Positions 54,079 through 64,000 of a stretch of 64,000 bases of DNA are shown piece after piece; within the stretch, counting starts at the first letter, position 1, and every line of letters begins with the position of its first letter. Source of the stretch: Bactrocera neohumeralis (taxonomy: Eukaryota; Arthropoda; Insecta; Diptera; Tephritidae). The translations under genes and the position numbers were made by a program. The notes under the pieces were generated by a model that saw only the letters and a list, made by a program, of their open reading frames with translations, searched no databases and was not told where the DNA came from. Location: assembly GCF_024586455.1 (NCBI RefSeq), contig NW_026089624.1, positions 16,335,341 through 16,399,340 of the forward strand, in the 5' to 3' direction.

Positions 54079-55797
54079 ATTTAAATAAACGGCATTTGAA
54101 AAAAAATCAACATGACTTTAAATATATAACCCCATTTCCCAATGTTGCATATACGCAACATTCTGTAGCTCTTGAACCAGGACACCTAGGACATTGAAAT
54201 TTTTGTCAGTTGATATTGCGGTCAACTCTAGCTTATATGTCTACTCAAAAAAATTTTAGCCACGCCCATTTTAATTCGGGCATGAGAGGGTTAAGTTTTT
54301 TTTGTTTTTTTGCAACATGTGTATTATTTGTTATAATAAACAAACAGAAATTTATAAATATTTTTTCATAATACATAGTTCTGATATGTCTTTGGTAATC
54401 CGGATTTCCTTATATTCCGGATAGGGGCCGGTTTTAATTAATCCGGATTAGCGGGCCTCTACTGTATTATGAAATTTAATAAGGAACGTGCCAGAAAGAT
54501 TTTGCATCGCTTCATCGATATAAATAGATGCGTTGTAATTATTTAGTAGGATAACGCCAGATCCGATTTCTTCGATTAATGGGATGTGATGATTATTGCT
54601 CGTTACACATGTAGAATTTTGACTACTTATAAGATTAGGAATACATTTTGTATCTGAAATATTCTTTATTTGATCTTCTTTACAAATTCTTATATTATTA
54701 AAATTTTCACAATCATTTACTATACCATAGATAGTTTTTCCGTTTTTTAAAATCTGTTTAAATTCTAAATTAATTATAGTGTTTTCCTTTTTTACCGGTC
54801 TTAAAATTATTTTTTCATATGTTTCCTTTTTTGTTAACGGAACCTTAATCAAATAGAATATTTTTTATTAGTACTGTATAGGACAGATACTTTAGCAAAT
54901 TGGAGTGCATCTTCGGGACTCACGAACATAATATTTTCTTCTCTAATTTTACTTAAAGCAATTTCAATTTCTTTTTTGTCTAATATTGATGGGTTTACAA
55001 TTCCAAGCTTTGCCCATTCGATTCCATTTTGAGTATTTTTCAATTCTTCTTTGATTAATCTTACTCTGTTTTGTAAATTTATAACTATTTCGTTTTCTAA
55101 TAATACACCTTTTCTTATGGCATTTGAAATTTTATTTATCATATTTGTCGGGTTATTTCATCTTTTATTAAAAGCTTCGTTTACATAAACTTGTTTATTA
55201 TTATTTTTATTTAGATCATTTATATTATTAGCTATTATTTCAAAGTCGTCGTGATCTGATGATCCTGCGACGTACTTCCAAATAGTACCTATGGCGTTTA
55301 TTGCCCTTTTATTTTTTATAATGGGTGTTATATTTTCTAAAATATTTTCGGTAAGTCTTAATTCGTGGATCAGGATAGGATACAGGTTGTGGTGATTTGG
55401 GATGCTTTGTTAGATAAATGTATGGGTGTTGGATGTGGATATTGCGTACTGTGCCAGGTCTATTGGATGTAAAATAGTAAAAGGTCCTTGCTGAATTTTT
55501 GCTGTACCTTTACTGATCGTGATAACGTATGATGACGTATAATCCAAGATTTGGACCTCCGTCGCCACACAAGTTAGGAAGAATCTGAAAAATATTTTAT
55601 TGTCTTTTAATATTGTTTTTGTGAACAGTCCTGCCTGCCATCGTGAGGACGGTTGTATTTCTATCTTCTTTAACTATTTCTTTTTTAAACCTTGGCGTAA
55701 GTTTCGATCCTAATCTCCTGTTAATCCTGACGAAAATCTCTTCTCCTGGTGAATAACTTTTGATTGCATGCCTAATTTGGTTATGGTAGTTTAAGTC

Positions 55798-57519
55798 CTA
55801 TTTTTGTTTTTCTGTCAAACGATTAATGATGTCTTGTTTATCCAAGATAGCTTTTTTTAGATCATTATTTGAATTTCTGTGGAAAAATATGTCTATAGGC
55901 TTTCTACCGGTGGTGGAGTGAATTGATCTGTTATACTCGTGTATTTTTCTTGTAATTAAATCATGAAAAGTTGTATGAAGTTTATCTGGTTTTATGCATC
56001 TCATAATTTCTGAAAGGGTAGAATGAAGTCTTTCTACTTTACCATTAACAGAGCTAGAGTAAGGGGGTGTAGTAAAGATTTGTATGCCAAATTGATCTTT
56101 GAGGAGGAAATTTATTGTTGCGGAATTTTGGGATTTTTCGTTATCAATGACCATGGATTTAGGGATACCGAATGCCAAAATTATTTCTTTTATCGGTTCT
56201 TTGACATCTTCAACTGCTTTTGATTTCAAAATTTTCGCTAAAGCATACTTTGAAAATTTATCTATTGGGGTGAGTACAAGGTTTCCTTCGGTGGAATAAA
56301 TGTCGATATGAACAATTTCTCCAGGATTTTGTGGTATTGGTGTGGGCTGAAATTGTGGTTTGTTGGGACGACGATCGTACTTTTGCTCTCTGCAAACTTG
56401 ACAATTTTTAACGATTCTATTAGATTTTTCCTTCATTTTAGGAAAGTAGTAATTCTGTTTTATTTGCTCTATATTTTCTTTAGAGTTTCGGTGGGCTCTT
56501 CTGTGCTCATTGATTAACATTTCTTCTTGTTCCACGGCGTTAGTCATTTCTTTAACCTGTGACTGTGTGAATCTTATTTTATAGTTTCTGAAATGATCGG
56601 GATATAAATCCTGAATTATTCCCATGATTGGTTCAGTGGTAAATAAGCCATTGATCACGCTAGGATTAAGATATTTTTTTAGTTTTGAAATTAGAAGGTC
56701 CTTGGTGTAGTGGGGTTTTTGTACTATGTGTCTGTGATAGGTTGGAAATGGAATCTCAAATTTGTAGTTGTCTTTATTACCTATTATAATATGGAGTTGG
56801 TTTTTGAAAACGTTTATGGGGCATTCTACTGCTGGTATTTTATTATCCGAAGAACTTTCGTCACTGTGTTGGGTTGGCGTCATGGAATTTATTTGAGATG
56901 GCCTAGATAGTGCATCCGCAACAACATTTGTTTTTCCTGGTTGACACTTCAACTCGTAGTTGTATTCCTCTAGGATCGCTTTCCATCTTTTCATCTTGCC
57001 GTTGGTATTTTTGTTGCTAAGTGCGTATGTCAAAGGTTGGTCGTCTGTAAATATGGTTACTTTTCGCGATCCGTATAGATAGTTCCTCAATGAATTTAAA
57101 GCCAAAATTATAGCCAACATCTCTTTTTCGTTTGTGGCATAACTTTCTTCGGTTTTACTAAAAGTTCTTGAGAGAAATGTTACGGGCCTTTTATCTTGCG
57201 AGAGGACTGTGCCGATTGCGTAGTCAGAAGCGTCTGTCGTTAAATCAAAACCTTTTCCAAAATCTGGGTGAGATAGGGTGACATCGTCTGACACTAGTGT
57301 ATTTTTTAATTTTTGGAATGCATCTAAAGCGTTCTGGTTTAAAGAAATTTTTACATTTTTAGATGCATTTTTCGAGATGCGTCCTTCTTCTCCTCTTAAA
57401 AGGAATATCAGGGGTTTGGCGAGCTTCGCATAATCCTTAATGAAGCGTCGGTAATAACCTGACATGCCTAGAAAGCTTCTCAAATCTTTTAGGGTTTTTG
57501 GTGGTGCTAATAAGGCCAT
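55798..57519 (-). CDS. pol of errantivirus C: RNase H and integrase
   Basis: 573 codons without a stop. It starts inside the RT thumb (KDLRSFLGMSGYYRRFIKDYA), then RNase H: TTDASDYAIGTVLSQ (about residue 93), TFLSRTFSKTEESYATNEKE, LRNYLYG, TDDQPL, ADALSRPS (205). Then the integrase: HRRAHRNSKENI, CQVCREQKYDRRPNKP (zinc), VHIDIYSTEG (first Asp), VIDNEKSQNSA (second Asp), NGKVERLHSTLSEI (Glu), and a basic C-terminus. All catalytic acids are present. The ATG is only the first in frame; the real protein is the Pol polyprotein. Confidence 0.9.
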   Translation of the reverse strand: MALLAPPKTLKDLRSFLGMSGYYRRFIKDYAKLAKPLIFLLRGEEGRISKNASKNVKISLNQNALDAFQKLKNTLVSDDVTLSHPDFGKGFDLTTDASDYAIGTVLSQDKRPVTFLSRTFSKTEESYATNEKEMLAIILALNSLRNYLYGSRKVTIFTDDQPLTYALSNKNTNGKMKRWKAILEEYNYELKCQPGKTNVVADALSRPSQINSMTPTQHSDESSSDNKIPAVECPINVFKNQLHIIIGNKDNYKFEIPFPTYHRHIVQKPHYTKDLLISKLKKYLNPSVINGLFTTEPIMGIIQDLYPDHFRNYKIRFTQSQVKEMTNAVEQEEMLINEHRRAHRNSKENIEQIKQNYYFPKMKEKSNRIVKNCQVCREQKYDRRPNKPQFQPTPIPQNPGEIVHIDIYSTEGNLVLTPIDKFSKYALAKILKSKAVEDVKEPIKEIILAFGIPKSMVIDNEKSQNSATINFLLKDQFGIQIFTTPPYSSSVNGKVERLHSTLSEIMRCIKPDKLHTTFHDLITRKIHEYNRSIHSTTGRKPIDIFFHRNSNNDLKKAILDKQDIINRLTEKQK

Positions 57520-58670
57520 TGCTTCTACTTTTTGTTGATTAGCTCTTATTCCAGCGGTTCCTACGATAAATCCTAGGAATTCGATTTCAGTTCTGAAAAA
57601 TTCACATTTATCAAGCTGTACTTTGAAGTTCGCAGCTTCTAATGTTTTAAATACTTTACTGAGATTGAGTGTTCTTCTTCGTTTTTTGAAAAGATAACTA
57701 TGTCATCTATATATACGTAACATATTTTCCCTATAAGGTTTCTCAGGACATCGTCTAAAGTACGTTGGAAAATTGAAGGGGAGTTTTTTAATCCAAATGG
57801 GAGTCTGACAAATTCAAATTTTCCATTGTTTACCGAAAAGGCGGTTTTCTCAACAACTCTTCAAGTCAACAACTGAAAAGTATTTGTTTTTTCCTAGATT
57901 TGCCAGAACTTCATTTATTTCCGGAATCGGGTATCTGTCGGCTACAGTAATAGCGTTTAGCTTTCTGTAATCAATGACCATTCTGTACTTTTTCTCTCCA
58001 GATGCGTCCATCTTTTTTGGAACAATCCAAACTGGTGCATTATACGGAGATCTAGAAGGTCTTATAATTCCGTCGTTCAGGAGTTCTTTTATCTGTTTTT
58101 CAACTTCATTTTTTAGTGCCATGGGGTACGGATATGATTTCGAATAAATTGGTGAGTCTGACTTGGTGCGAATTTCGCCTCGAACTCGAGAAGTGAATGT
58201 AAGTTTGTTGTTGGGATCTGTGAATAGATTGGGATGGTTTCTTATGACTTGTTCTAATTGAGATTTTTGGTTGTCATCCATATGGTTGGTTCTAAATTCC
58301 ATTTTATTTACAGACTGGGATATATGTTGGTGAATTTTTATCTTTGTTTTATCATTTATCATCATATATCTATCTTTTATGTGAATAACTGCATTCAGTT
58401 CTTCTAAGCTATCGTGACCTAAGATACCATGGAATGATTTTAGAGAAGGTAAAATGTAAAATTTTATGGGGTGGTTCGGTAAATTGAAAAGATTTGCAAA
58501 CGTATGGTGGGCTATTTTTATATCACCTGAAACTGAATTGGCAAAGAAAGACTTTTCGTTTTGGTAACAAGGTTTGGTTGGATATAATTTTTATTAGATC
58601 CCGTGTCTATTAAGATTTTCAAAGTTTGGCCATTCTTCGCTTTACATTCGAAGTATGGAAGCGAAGAATG
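57520..58670 (-). pseudogene. pol of errantivirus C: protease and RT
   Basis: Protease near 58610 with an LIDTGSNKNY active-site motif, then RT: 58365-57850 open with MDASGEKKYRMVIDYRKLNA, then YFSVVDLKS (first Asp), a break at about 57850, TAFSVNNGKFEFV and LPFGLKNSP, and catalytic YIDD at about 57703-57714 in the next segment. The thumb continues toward 57519. Frameshifts at about 57850 and 57660. It would cut the polyprotein and copy RNA to DNA. Confidence 0.8.
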
Positions 58671-58672
58671 TG

Positions 58673-59811
58673 TTAACCTAAAAAATGGATATCTGTTAAA
58701 TCTTGGGTAGGGATTTCATATTGTTGATTCTGTTGATCAAAGGATTCAGCGTATCCTTCGATGTCTTCATTCTGCAGTTGCTGGTAGTAATTTTCTTCGT
58801 AATTCTCAGGTTGAAATTCTCCAGCTTCCATTAAATTATTGCATTGTTGTTCTTCGGTTTGTATGTGAAAATTTCGTTGTTGTTTAAATGGTGGTGGAAC
58901 ATGATTCAGGGATGGAGGTCTTTTGCTTTGGAGTTGTGTCATTTGACGGGGTCTATTTTGGTAGTTAATATTCCTCGTTGTTACCGACTTATCCACGTCC
59001 ATCGGTTCAGGTCTTTGAGGTTTGGGTGCTGTTGGCCTTGGGGGTTGGAATTGGAATTGGTGGCGCATTTGGTAATGTGGTTGAAACATAGGTTGGGAGT
59101 TACGGTTAGGGAAAGGATGTTGATTTTCGAATGTATTTCGTTGCATATTATTTATAGGTTTGTTATAATTGGTTAAATGTTGGAATGTTAGTTCTGGGTA
59201 AAATGGTGTACTAATATTTCGTATATTACGTATTGGAGGGAGTGATGGTTGTTGACGATGTTTATGGTTTTGGCGATTGTTCGCGTATTCTGACCTATAA
59301 TGTTTATTTTCTAATTTCAAGCATAGGTGTAGTGCTTGTGGGAGGTCTGAAGGTTCACGAATACCAAGTAATCTTGGTAGATCTCCATTTAAACCTCAGA
59401 CAAAAGTATCAAGAGCCTTGTCTCGATAAGTTTGAGTCAGAAGTCTCACTTCCAATTTCCGTGCAGCCAATTTTATTTAATAGACCTATAAATTTGCAGT
59501 ACTCTGTCGACACTTTTCTTCCATGAAATAAATTCTGCGGGGTTTCCGGAAAAATCTCTTAAACTTCTTACAATGTCGGGTATTTTATCTAACTCGTTTA
59601 GGTTTCCTCTGTACCTTTCTTCTATGGTCTGGTCGTTTCCATAGTTAATATCTGCGTTAGGGTTAATTATTGATTGTACTATACTTCTACACTGTTGTGC
59701 ACATATAGACGCTATTCTGTTCTCTAGGTCTTCTGCGGACATATGGTTTAGGGGGGAATTGGGATTTGGAACGTTAAGAAGGGGTGGTCTTACTAAATTG
59801 TTAGGGTTAGC
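58673..59811 (-). pseudogene. gag of errantivirus C
   Basis: Start MANPNNLVRPPLLN at 59811 (an upstream ATG at 59826 is also in frame). The N-terminal half has IPDIVRSLRDFSGNPAEFIS, the capsid start typical of the group, then a break at about 59473. 59470-59325 reads in other frames as the capsid C-terminus. 59320-58673 is a 215-codon Gln/Pro/Asn-rich tail with PRPTAPKPQRPEPMD and a final DIHFLG, the usual Gag end without zinc knuckles. It would form the particle shell. Confidence 0.75.
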
Positions 59812-59826
59812 CATATTGATTCTCAA

Positions 59827-60619
59827 ACTAACTAATATATATAACTATAATTTAATTTTTGTTTTTATTATACTTATTTTTTATTTAATTTTTTATAATT
59901 ATTTTTTATTCTTTATTTAATTAGTATAAAGGTATGGTATCTCTATTTAATATTGAAACGTTTTTTTTTTTATTACTATAGCATCTAAAATATTAAAATA
60001 ATTAATGACTTACAATATTAGGTAGACCTGCAGCATTGTTTTATTACTTGCTGCTGTTTCTGATGCTATTGTTGTTATTGGTGATGAGTTTTGATGTTGT
60101 TTTTCGATGATGAGTTTCGTTGTTGCTGTTTCTGATGTTGTTGTTATCGATGGTGATTTTCGTTGTTGTTGTTATCGATGATTAGTTTCGTTGTTGCTGT
60201 TTCTGATGTTGTTGTTATCGATGATGATTTTCGTTGTTGCTATTTCCGATGTTTTTGTTATCGATGATTAGTTTCGTTGTTGCTAATTATGATGTTGTTG
60301 TTGTTGCTTCATTTAAATTTTCCAATGTAAAATGTCTTTGATTGTGCTTTATTTATTTTAAAATGTTCTCTTTGCTGCTTGCTGCTTGCTTTTTTATACA
60401 CAAAAATGTTTCTCACAATTTCAATTTTAATAAGTGTTATTATTTGATTATTTGATTGTTTGTTTTTTTTTCTTAATTTACCGCATCGATCGCTCGAATT
60501 TCGTCCTTTTTGCATATCTTGCTACTCGGGATTCGGCAGCGACACTTTATCGCGCGGTTGCCTGCGGACGGACACTACAGGCTAGTGTTTTCACGAAAAA
60601 TTTTTTTAAATTCACGCGA
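59827..60619 (-). other. Leader of element C with minisatellite
   Basis: The untranslated region between 5' LTR and gag. 60050-60310 holds imperfect repeats of gttgttgctgtttctgatgt and gttgttatcgatgatga. The primer-binding site is not obvious next to the LTR. Confidence 0.6.
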
Positions 60620-61048
60620 TTTTACTTTCTATTTTCTTTATTAAAACGGATTTTATTTTATAATATAATTTTTTCGTTTATTTATTATTATTTGTTGGGA
60701 AGACTATGTCTTCTTAATCCAACCTCTTTTTCTTAACTATACTTATCGACTACCACTTAACTACTGACTGTGAAACTTAAGTTAAAAATTAGTTATATTG
60801 AAATTAAAAGTGTGTGAGCAGCGATCATCACATGCAGTGCAACGTGACCGTGCATTCAATGCAGACGCTACGTCAGCACTTTTGGGTCGCGCGTGCAACG
60901 ATCGGAAATGGGCTAAACAAAATTTGGGACGTAAACAGGAAATGATAGTCAGCGAAAGTATAGCAAAAATATTTTTATACGTTTCGTAATAATTATTAAG
61001 AAATGTAAATATGTTTGGTGAGAAACGCAAATATGTTTAGTATTAACT
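60620..61048 (-). repeat. 5' LTR of element C
   Basis: Matches 50640-51061 with few differences. The inner edge does not show the AGTTAA hexamer: at about 60620 the sequence is cgcgattttac, where the 3' LTR has taataaaatac. Confidence 0.8.
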
Positions 61049-61052
61049 TATA

Positions 61053-63184
61053 CATATGTACAACTATTCATGTGAAATATGTCCATCTGTATATATTCTC
61101 CAGTTTTTGTTGGTATTGGTGTTTTTCCAATAGGTTGTCTGTTTGGTTGTCGTTCGTATTTGTTTGTTAAACAAATTTGACAGTCTATCGCTTCTTTCTT
61201 GCACATTTCTCTGATGTTAGGCCAAAAGTAGTTAAGCAATATTTCTTGCACATTGTTTTTATAATTTCGGTGTGCACGTCTGTGTGTTTTTTCTGCTAAT
61301 TCTAATTGTTCATTTTGGTTAGTAATGTCAATTAGCAAGTTTGGTGCTATCACAAAGGTACAATTGGGAAAGTGGGAAAGAATATCATCCTTAAAGTGGA
61401 ATATTAGCTCTTCATCTATTCTTAGTGCGTTCGTTACATTGGGTTTAGATACTTGTTGAAGTTTTGTTAAAAAATCTTGCTTATTTTTGTAATAAAATGT
61501 GTGACGCTTCCTACCTGGAAAAGTGGTTTTGGAGTCAATTGCCTCTTTTGTTGGATCTAGAATAGGTATTATTTGATTTTTGAATGAGTTCAAAGGTTGT
61601 TTCACCCTCTTTCTTTGGTCAGTTGGAGAGCTCTGTGCTGAACGTTGAGAACAATCTGTTGTATTGTTGATTTGTTGACGGGAGAGTGCGTCAGCTACTA
61701 CATTTTGGTGACCAGGTTTGTAGACAAGTTTGGGACTAAATTCCTCAATAAAATTCTTCCACCTTTTTAATTTGGTATTCGGGTTTTTTTCCGAAATAGA
61801 ATGAATGAGTGATTGGTGGTCAGTATAAATGGTTAAATCAGTGATGCCGTATAAAAAATTGCGGAGCTTCTGTAGCGCCCACACTATTGCAAGAAGTTCT
61901 TTTTCATTTGTGCTGTAATTTTTTTCAGTGTCGGTTAACGTTCGAGAAATAAAAGCAATAGGTTGGCGAAATTGGGAGAAAACTGCTCCAATTGCTTGGT
62001 TACTGGTATCGGTAGTTAGTTCAAATGGTTTGGTAAAGTCAGGCTGATAAAGTTCTACCTGATCTTGCAGAGCATCTTTTATTTTTTCTATAGGAGTAAT
62101 TGCCGCTTCATCTGAGTCACCTCGTTGGTGTATAGTTAGTGGTAGAGTGATTTGTGCGAAGTTTTTTACAAATTTCCTATAGTAGCTAGCCAAACCTAAA
62201 AATGATCTGAGTTCTTTTAAGGTTTTTGGCATTGGATACTCTTTTATAGCTTGAATCTTTCTTGGATCAACCGTTACTCTGTTATGTTTAATTATGTGGC
62301 CAAGGTACTCAACAGAGTCCTGGAAAAAATGCGACTATTCGTCCGAAATTTTTATATTAGCTTCATGCAGTGCATTGACTATAGTTCGAATATGTTCTAT
62401 GTGTTCTTCAGGCGTTGAAGAAAATATTAAAACATCGTCTATATAAACGTAAGCAAATTTATTGATATATTGCCGCAAAATGTCGTCTATGCATCGTTAA
62501 AAGATTGGGGGTGCGTTCTTAAGTCCAAACGGCATCCTAACAAACTCATACTTTGCGCCATTCACTGCAAATGCCGTTTTTTCATGATCGAGGGGAATTG
62601 TACGGACTTTTACTAGGCTGAATTATTCCATTTTTTAAAAGCCTATCTATTTCTTTATTGACGAAGTCATGGTCTGCCACGGGGGAAGGGTATTCCTTTG
62701 TCCCAATAGGATCTTTTGTTTGCGTCCTAATTGTAGCTTGGATAGTAGTTGTGAAGGGTAAGGTGTCACTAATATTTTCATTTGCTTTCATTATTTCCTT
62801 AATTTCCTCCTCATACTTGGCATTATCTACAGTATAATTAATGAAAGGTTCCTTTTTTCCTGCTACGTTCTTCTGGTACTTTAAACTATAATCAAAGAGG
62901 TTAATCTCTCCCTTAATTAATGTTAGACCTTGTTCACCTAAGATTATGTTGAATTCTTTTAATTCGCTTATTTCAAAGAATACTAAGTGGTGCCCGTATA
63001 TTGTGATCACTTTTTTTGAATGTATAACCGAATAGCCATGTAGAGCTTTTGTTCTAAATGGTTTTATTGATACTGACTTATCTATGCTACAGTTCTTACT
63101 AATGTAGTTATTTGTGGATCCAGTGTCCACTGGTAAAGTGACGGGTGTGCCAGTTAGTCCGCATTTCGTCTGGATGCATGGCAA
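61053..63184 (-). pseudogene. pol of element BD: protease, RT, RNase H, integrase start
   Basis: In minus order: protease VDTGSTNNYISKNC (about 63130), ILGEQGL, RT N-terminus VNKEIDRLLKNGII and SPYNSP (62600), where a deletion removes about 45 codons of palm. It resumes at 62580 with KYEFVRMPFGLKNAPP, catalytic YIDD (about 62430), then 62232-61048 open for 394 codons: LKELRSFLGLASYYRKFV, TTDTSNQAIGAVFSQ, LTIYTDHQSLI, ADALSRQQ, HRRAHRNYKN, CQICLTNKYERQPN and MDIF (first Asp), ending at element C. Breaks at 62580, 62340 and 62505. Confidence 0.8.
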
Positions 63185-63440
63185 CCCGTTTATTCGCCTA
63201 AAAAAGTACTGCCAGATTCAAAATTTTTCTCGTAGTTAGAGATGTTCACAGATTATATGTCAGCTTGTTTGGTTTGCCGTTGATTAACGCTGTACAGTTG
63301 ATGATTATTCCTTTGGTGATAAAAGGTGGTCTGATCTTCATGTCTCGAATCATGTTGCTCTCGAAGTGTAGATGATTATCATGGTAGATGGTGCAAGCAA
63401 TCGCATATGCTTCACCAAGGATTTTGTTGGTTTATTTGAA
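63185..63440 (-). pseudogene. Possible gag tail of element BD
   Basis: The minus strand is open in one frame with AYAIACTIYHDNHLHFES and MIRDMKIRPP, resembling the tail of errantiviral Gag, immediately before protease. It ends in decayed sequence near 63440. Confidence 0.45.
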
Positions 63441-64000
63441 TTGGTGCTGTTATCAATTAGATTAAATTTGAAAAGGAATGGTATTGATTACATAATTCTC
63501 TTTTTAACAATTCCTGATTATTAATTAATTATGATTACAAATAATCCAAAAATAATTAAGATTAGTTAGGATTACGAGAAAACAATCAAAAATAATCAAA
63601 AGTAATCAAAAAAGTAATTGGCTACTTTCAAGGATTATTTTTGATTATTTTCGATTATTTTTAAAAAAATTTGAAAGCTCATCATTTTATATTTACATTT
63701 CGTTTTGAAAAATTTGCATTGAAAACATTCTGAACAAATAAAACAAAATTAGATAGTTTTTGTATACAAAATAAAGGTGTAATCACTTCAATAACAAAAC
63801 AACCAATAACATTTTAGTACTTCCTAAATCAAAAAAGGGGAAAAATACGTGGAGAAATAATAAAGAAAACAAATACATTCAATTCACAAAAAAAAAACAG
63901 TTTTATAATTTACATATATTTACAATTGGCCTTCATTACAACTAATTTTTCAAAAGAAAAATCAGACAATGATTGCCGCCTTTGACTGTTGACGATCCCG
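63441..64000. other. AT-rich sequence with an imperfect inverted repeat
   Basis: No ORF. Repeated aataatcaaaa units and their complements around 63580-63665 form an imperfect inverted repeat; the rest is A/T-rich. The upstream part of BD gag is not visible here. Confidence 0.5.

Larger units (their letters stand above)
51701..54290 (+). mobile_element. piggyBac element
   Basis: Flanked by TTAA (51697-51700, 54291-54294), with CCCTATCATGTCCGA at the left and the inverted CCCTCTCATGCCCGAA at the right, typical of piggyBac-type ends. A second inverted motif, gttgcgtatatgcaacat, sits near each end. 2590 bp. One broken transposase gene inside. Confidence 0.9.
51516..54464. mobile_element. pogo/Tigger-like MITE carrying a piggyBac
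   Basis: Termini CAGTAGAGGCCCGCTAATCC and the inverted counterpart (54441-54464), flanked by TA (51514-51515, 54465-54466). Subterminal aatccgga repeats occur several times at each end. The MITE itself is about 355 bp and non-coding. The CAGT... start and TA duplication fit pogo/Tigger-type elements. Confidence 0.85.
51073..55600 (-). pseudogene. env of errantivirus C (interrupted by MITE and piggyBac)
   Basis: In minus order: signal-peptide-like start near 55590, an ectodomain start resembling that of fragment E, a basic KR site and the fusion-region features including DHDD (about 55330-55240), a helical segment (55142-54849), and the Cys-containing ectodomain (54852-54467). The MITE at 51516-54464 then interrupts at a TA. 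On the far side the frame continues to a transmembrane segment (about 51255-51325). Stop or frameshifts near 55420 and 54849 and a TAA after the membrane segment. Envelope/fusion role inferred from family resemblance. Confidence 0.7.
50629..61048 (-). mobile_element. Errantivirus-like LTR element C, nested in BD
   Basis: LTRs at 50629-51061 (3') and about 60620-61048 (5'), internal order (minus) leader, gag, pol, env. Flanks are TGTA (50625-50628) and TATA (61049-61052), one mismatch. About 7.5 kb after removing the MITE and piggyBac in env. Its pol has a 573-codon open stretch and is the best preserved in the window. Confidence 0.82.
40905..64000 (-). mobile_element. Errantivirus-like LTR element BD, heavily nested, runs off the window
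   Basis: One element whose parts are separated by later insertions. In minus order from the right edge: gag tail (63440-63185), protease-RT-RNase H-integrase start (63184-61053), integrase end (50628-49956), env (49977-48024), 3' LTR (48017-47852 plus 41137-40905). Integrated elements: C in the integrase, mariner in env, hAT in the LTR. The left outer flank is CGCG. The 5' LTR lies beyond 64000. Net visible internal length is about 5 kb, normal for the group. Confidence 0.78.

Overview
The window looks like repeat-packed DNA from a higher dipteran, plausibly a tephritid-type fruit fly. The inference rests on AT-rich sequence, TACATA-type microsatellites, and the mix of element families: errantivirus-like LTR elements with env, Jockey, R1, RTE-like and Daphne/CR1-like non-LTR elements, BEL/Pao, copia, mariner, Tc1, piggyBac and hAT. 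I see no convincing host gene, tRNA or rRNA. Nearly every long coding stretch is a transposable element, most with stops, frameshifts or deletions. Two runs of exactly 100 N (29310-29409 and 39766-39865) are assembly gaps.

Layout. 1-761: BEL/Pao gag-protease fragment. 931-7150: a Jockey-clade element (minus) split by an RTE-like element (3030-5795) with a 7-bp target duplication. 7143-9965: an unclassified dispersed repeat (called R here) split by a 2.47-kb DNA transposon with terminal inverted repeats (7317-9785). 10267-15402: errantivirus A (minus). 15403-26770: mostly remnants (two more R copies, three mariner remnants, a second RTE-like copy, a 639-bp MITE, a possible broken multi-exon gene, a gag-like fragment). 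26771-29309: third RTE-like copy. 29410-29964: BEL gag. 29965-32491: copia integrase fragment split by a complete Tc1 element whose transposase ORF is intact. 32541-37108: nearly complete R1-clade element. 37113-38330: errantivirus fragment E. 38818-40470: gag-like fragment on the plus strand.

From 40905 to the right edge is one very large nest. An errantivirus (BD) starts with its 3' LTR at 40905. A hAT element (41138-47843, 8-bp duplication) sits in that LTR and itself holds a Daphne/CR1-like element. A mariner sits in the BD env gene. A second errantivirus (C, 50629-61048) sits in the BD integrase. C's env is interrupted by a pogo-like MITE (51516-54464), which is in turn interrupted by a piggyBac element (51701-54290). 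That gives four nested layers, each supported by target duplications or by host sequence resuming.

How it works together: the genes are selfish-element functions (gag, protease, RT, RNase H, integrase, env; APE endonuclease plus RT; DDE transposases), almost all inactivated. Twelve of the fifteen recognisable retroelement insertions, including all four errantiviruses, read on the minus strand, while intact or classifiable DNA transposons mostly read on the plus strand. Nested errantiviruses in one orientation resemble the architecture of a unistrand piRNA cluster such as Drosophila flamenco. That is a hypothesis to be tested with small-RNA data; the sequence alone cannot show it.
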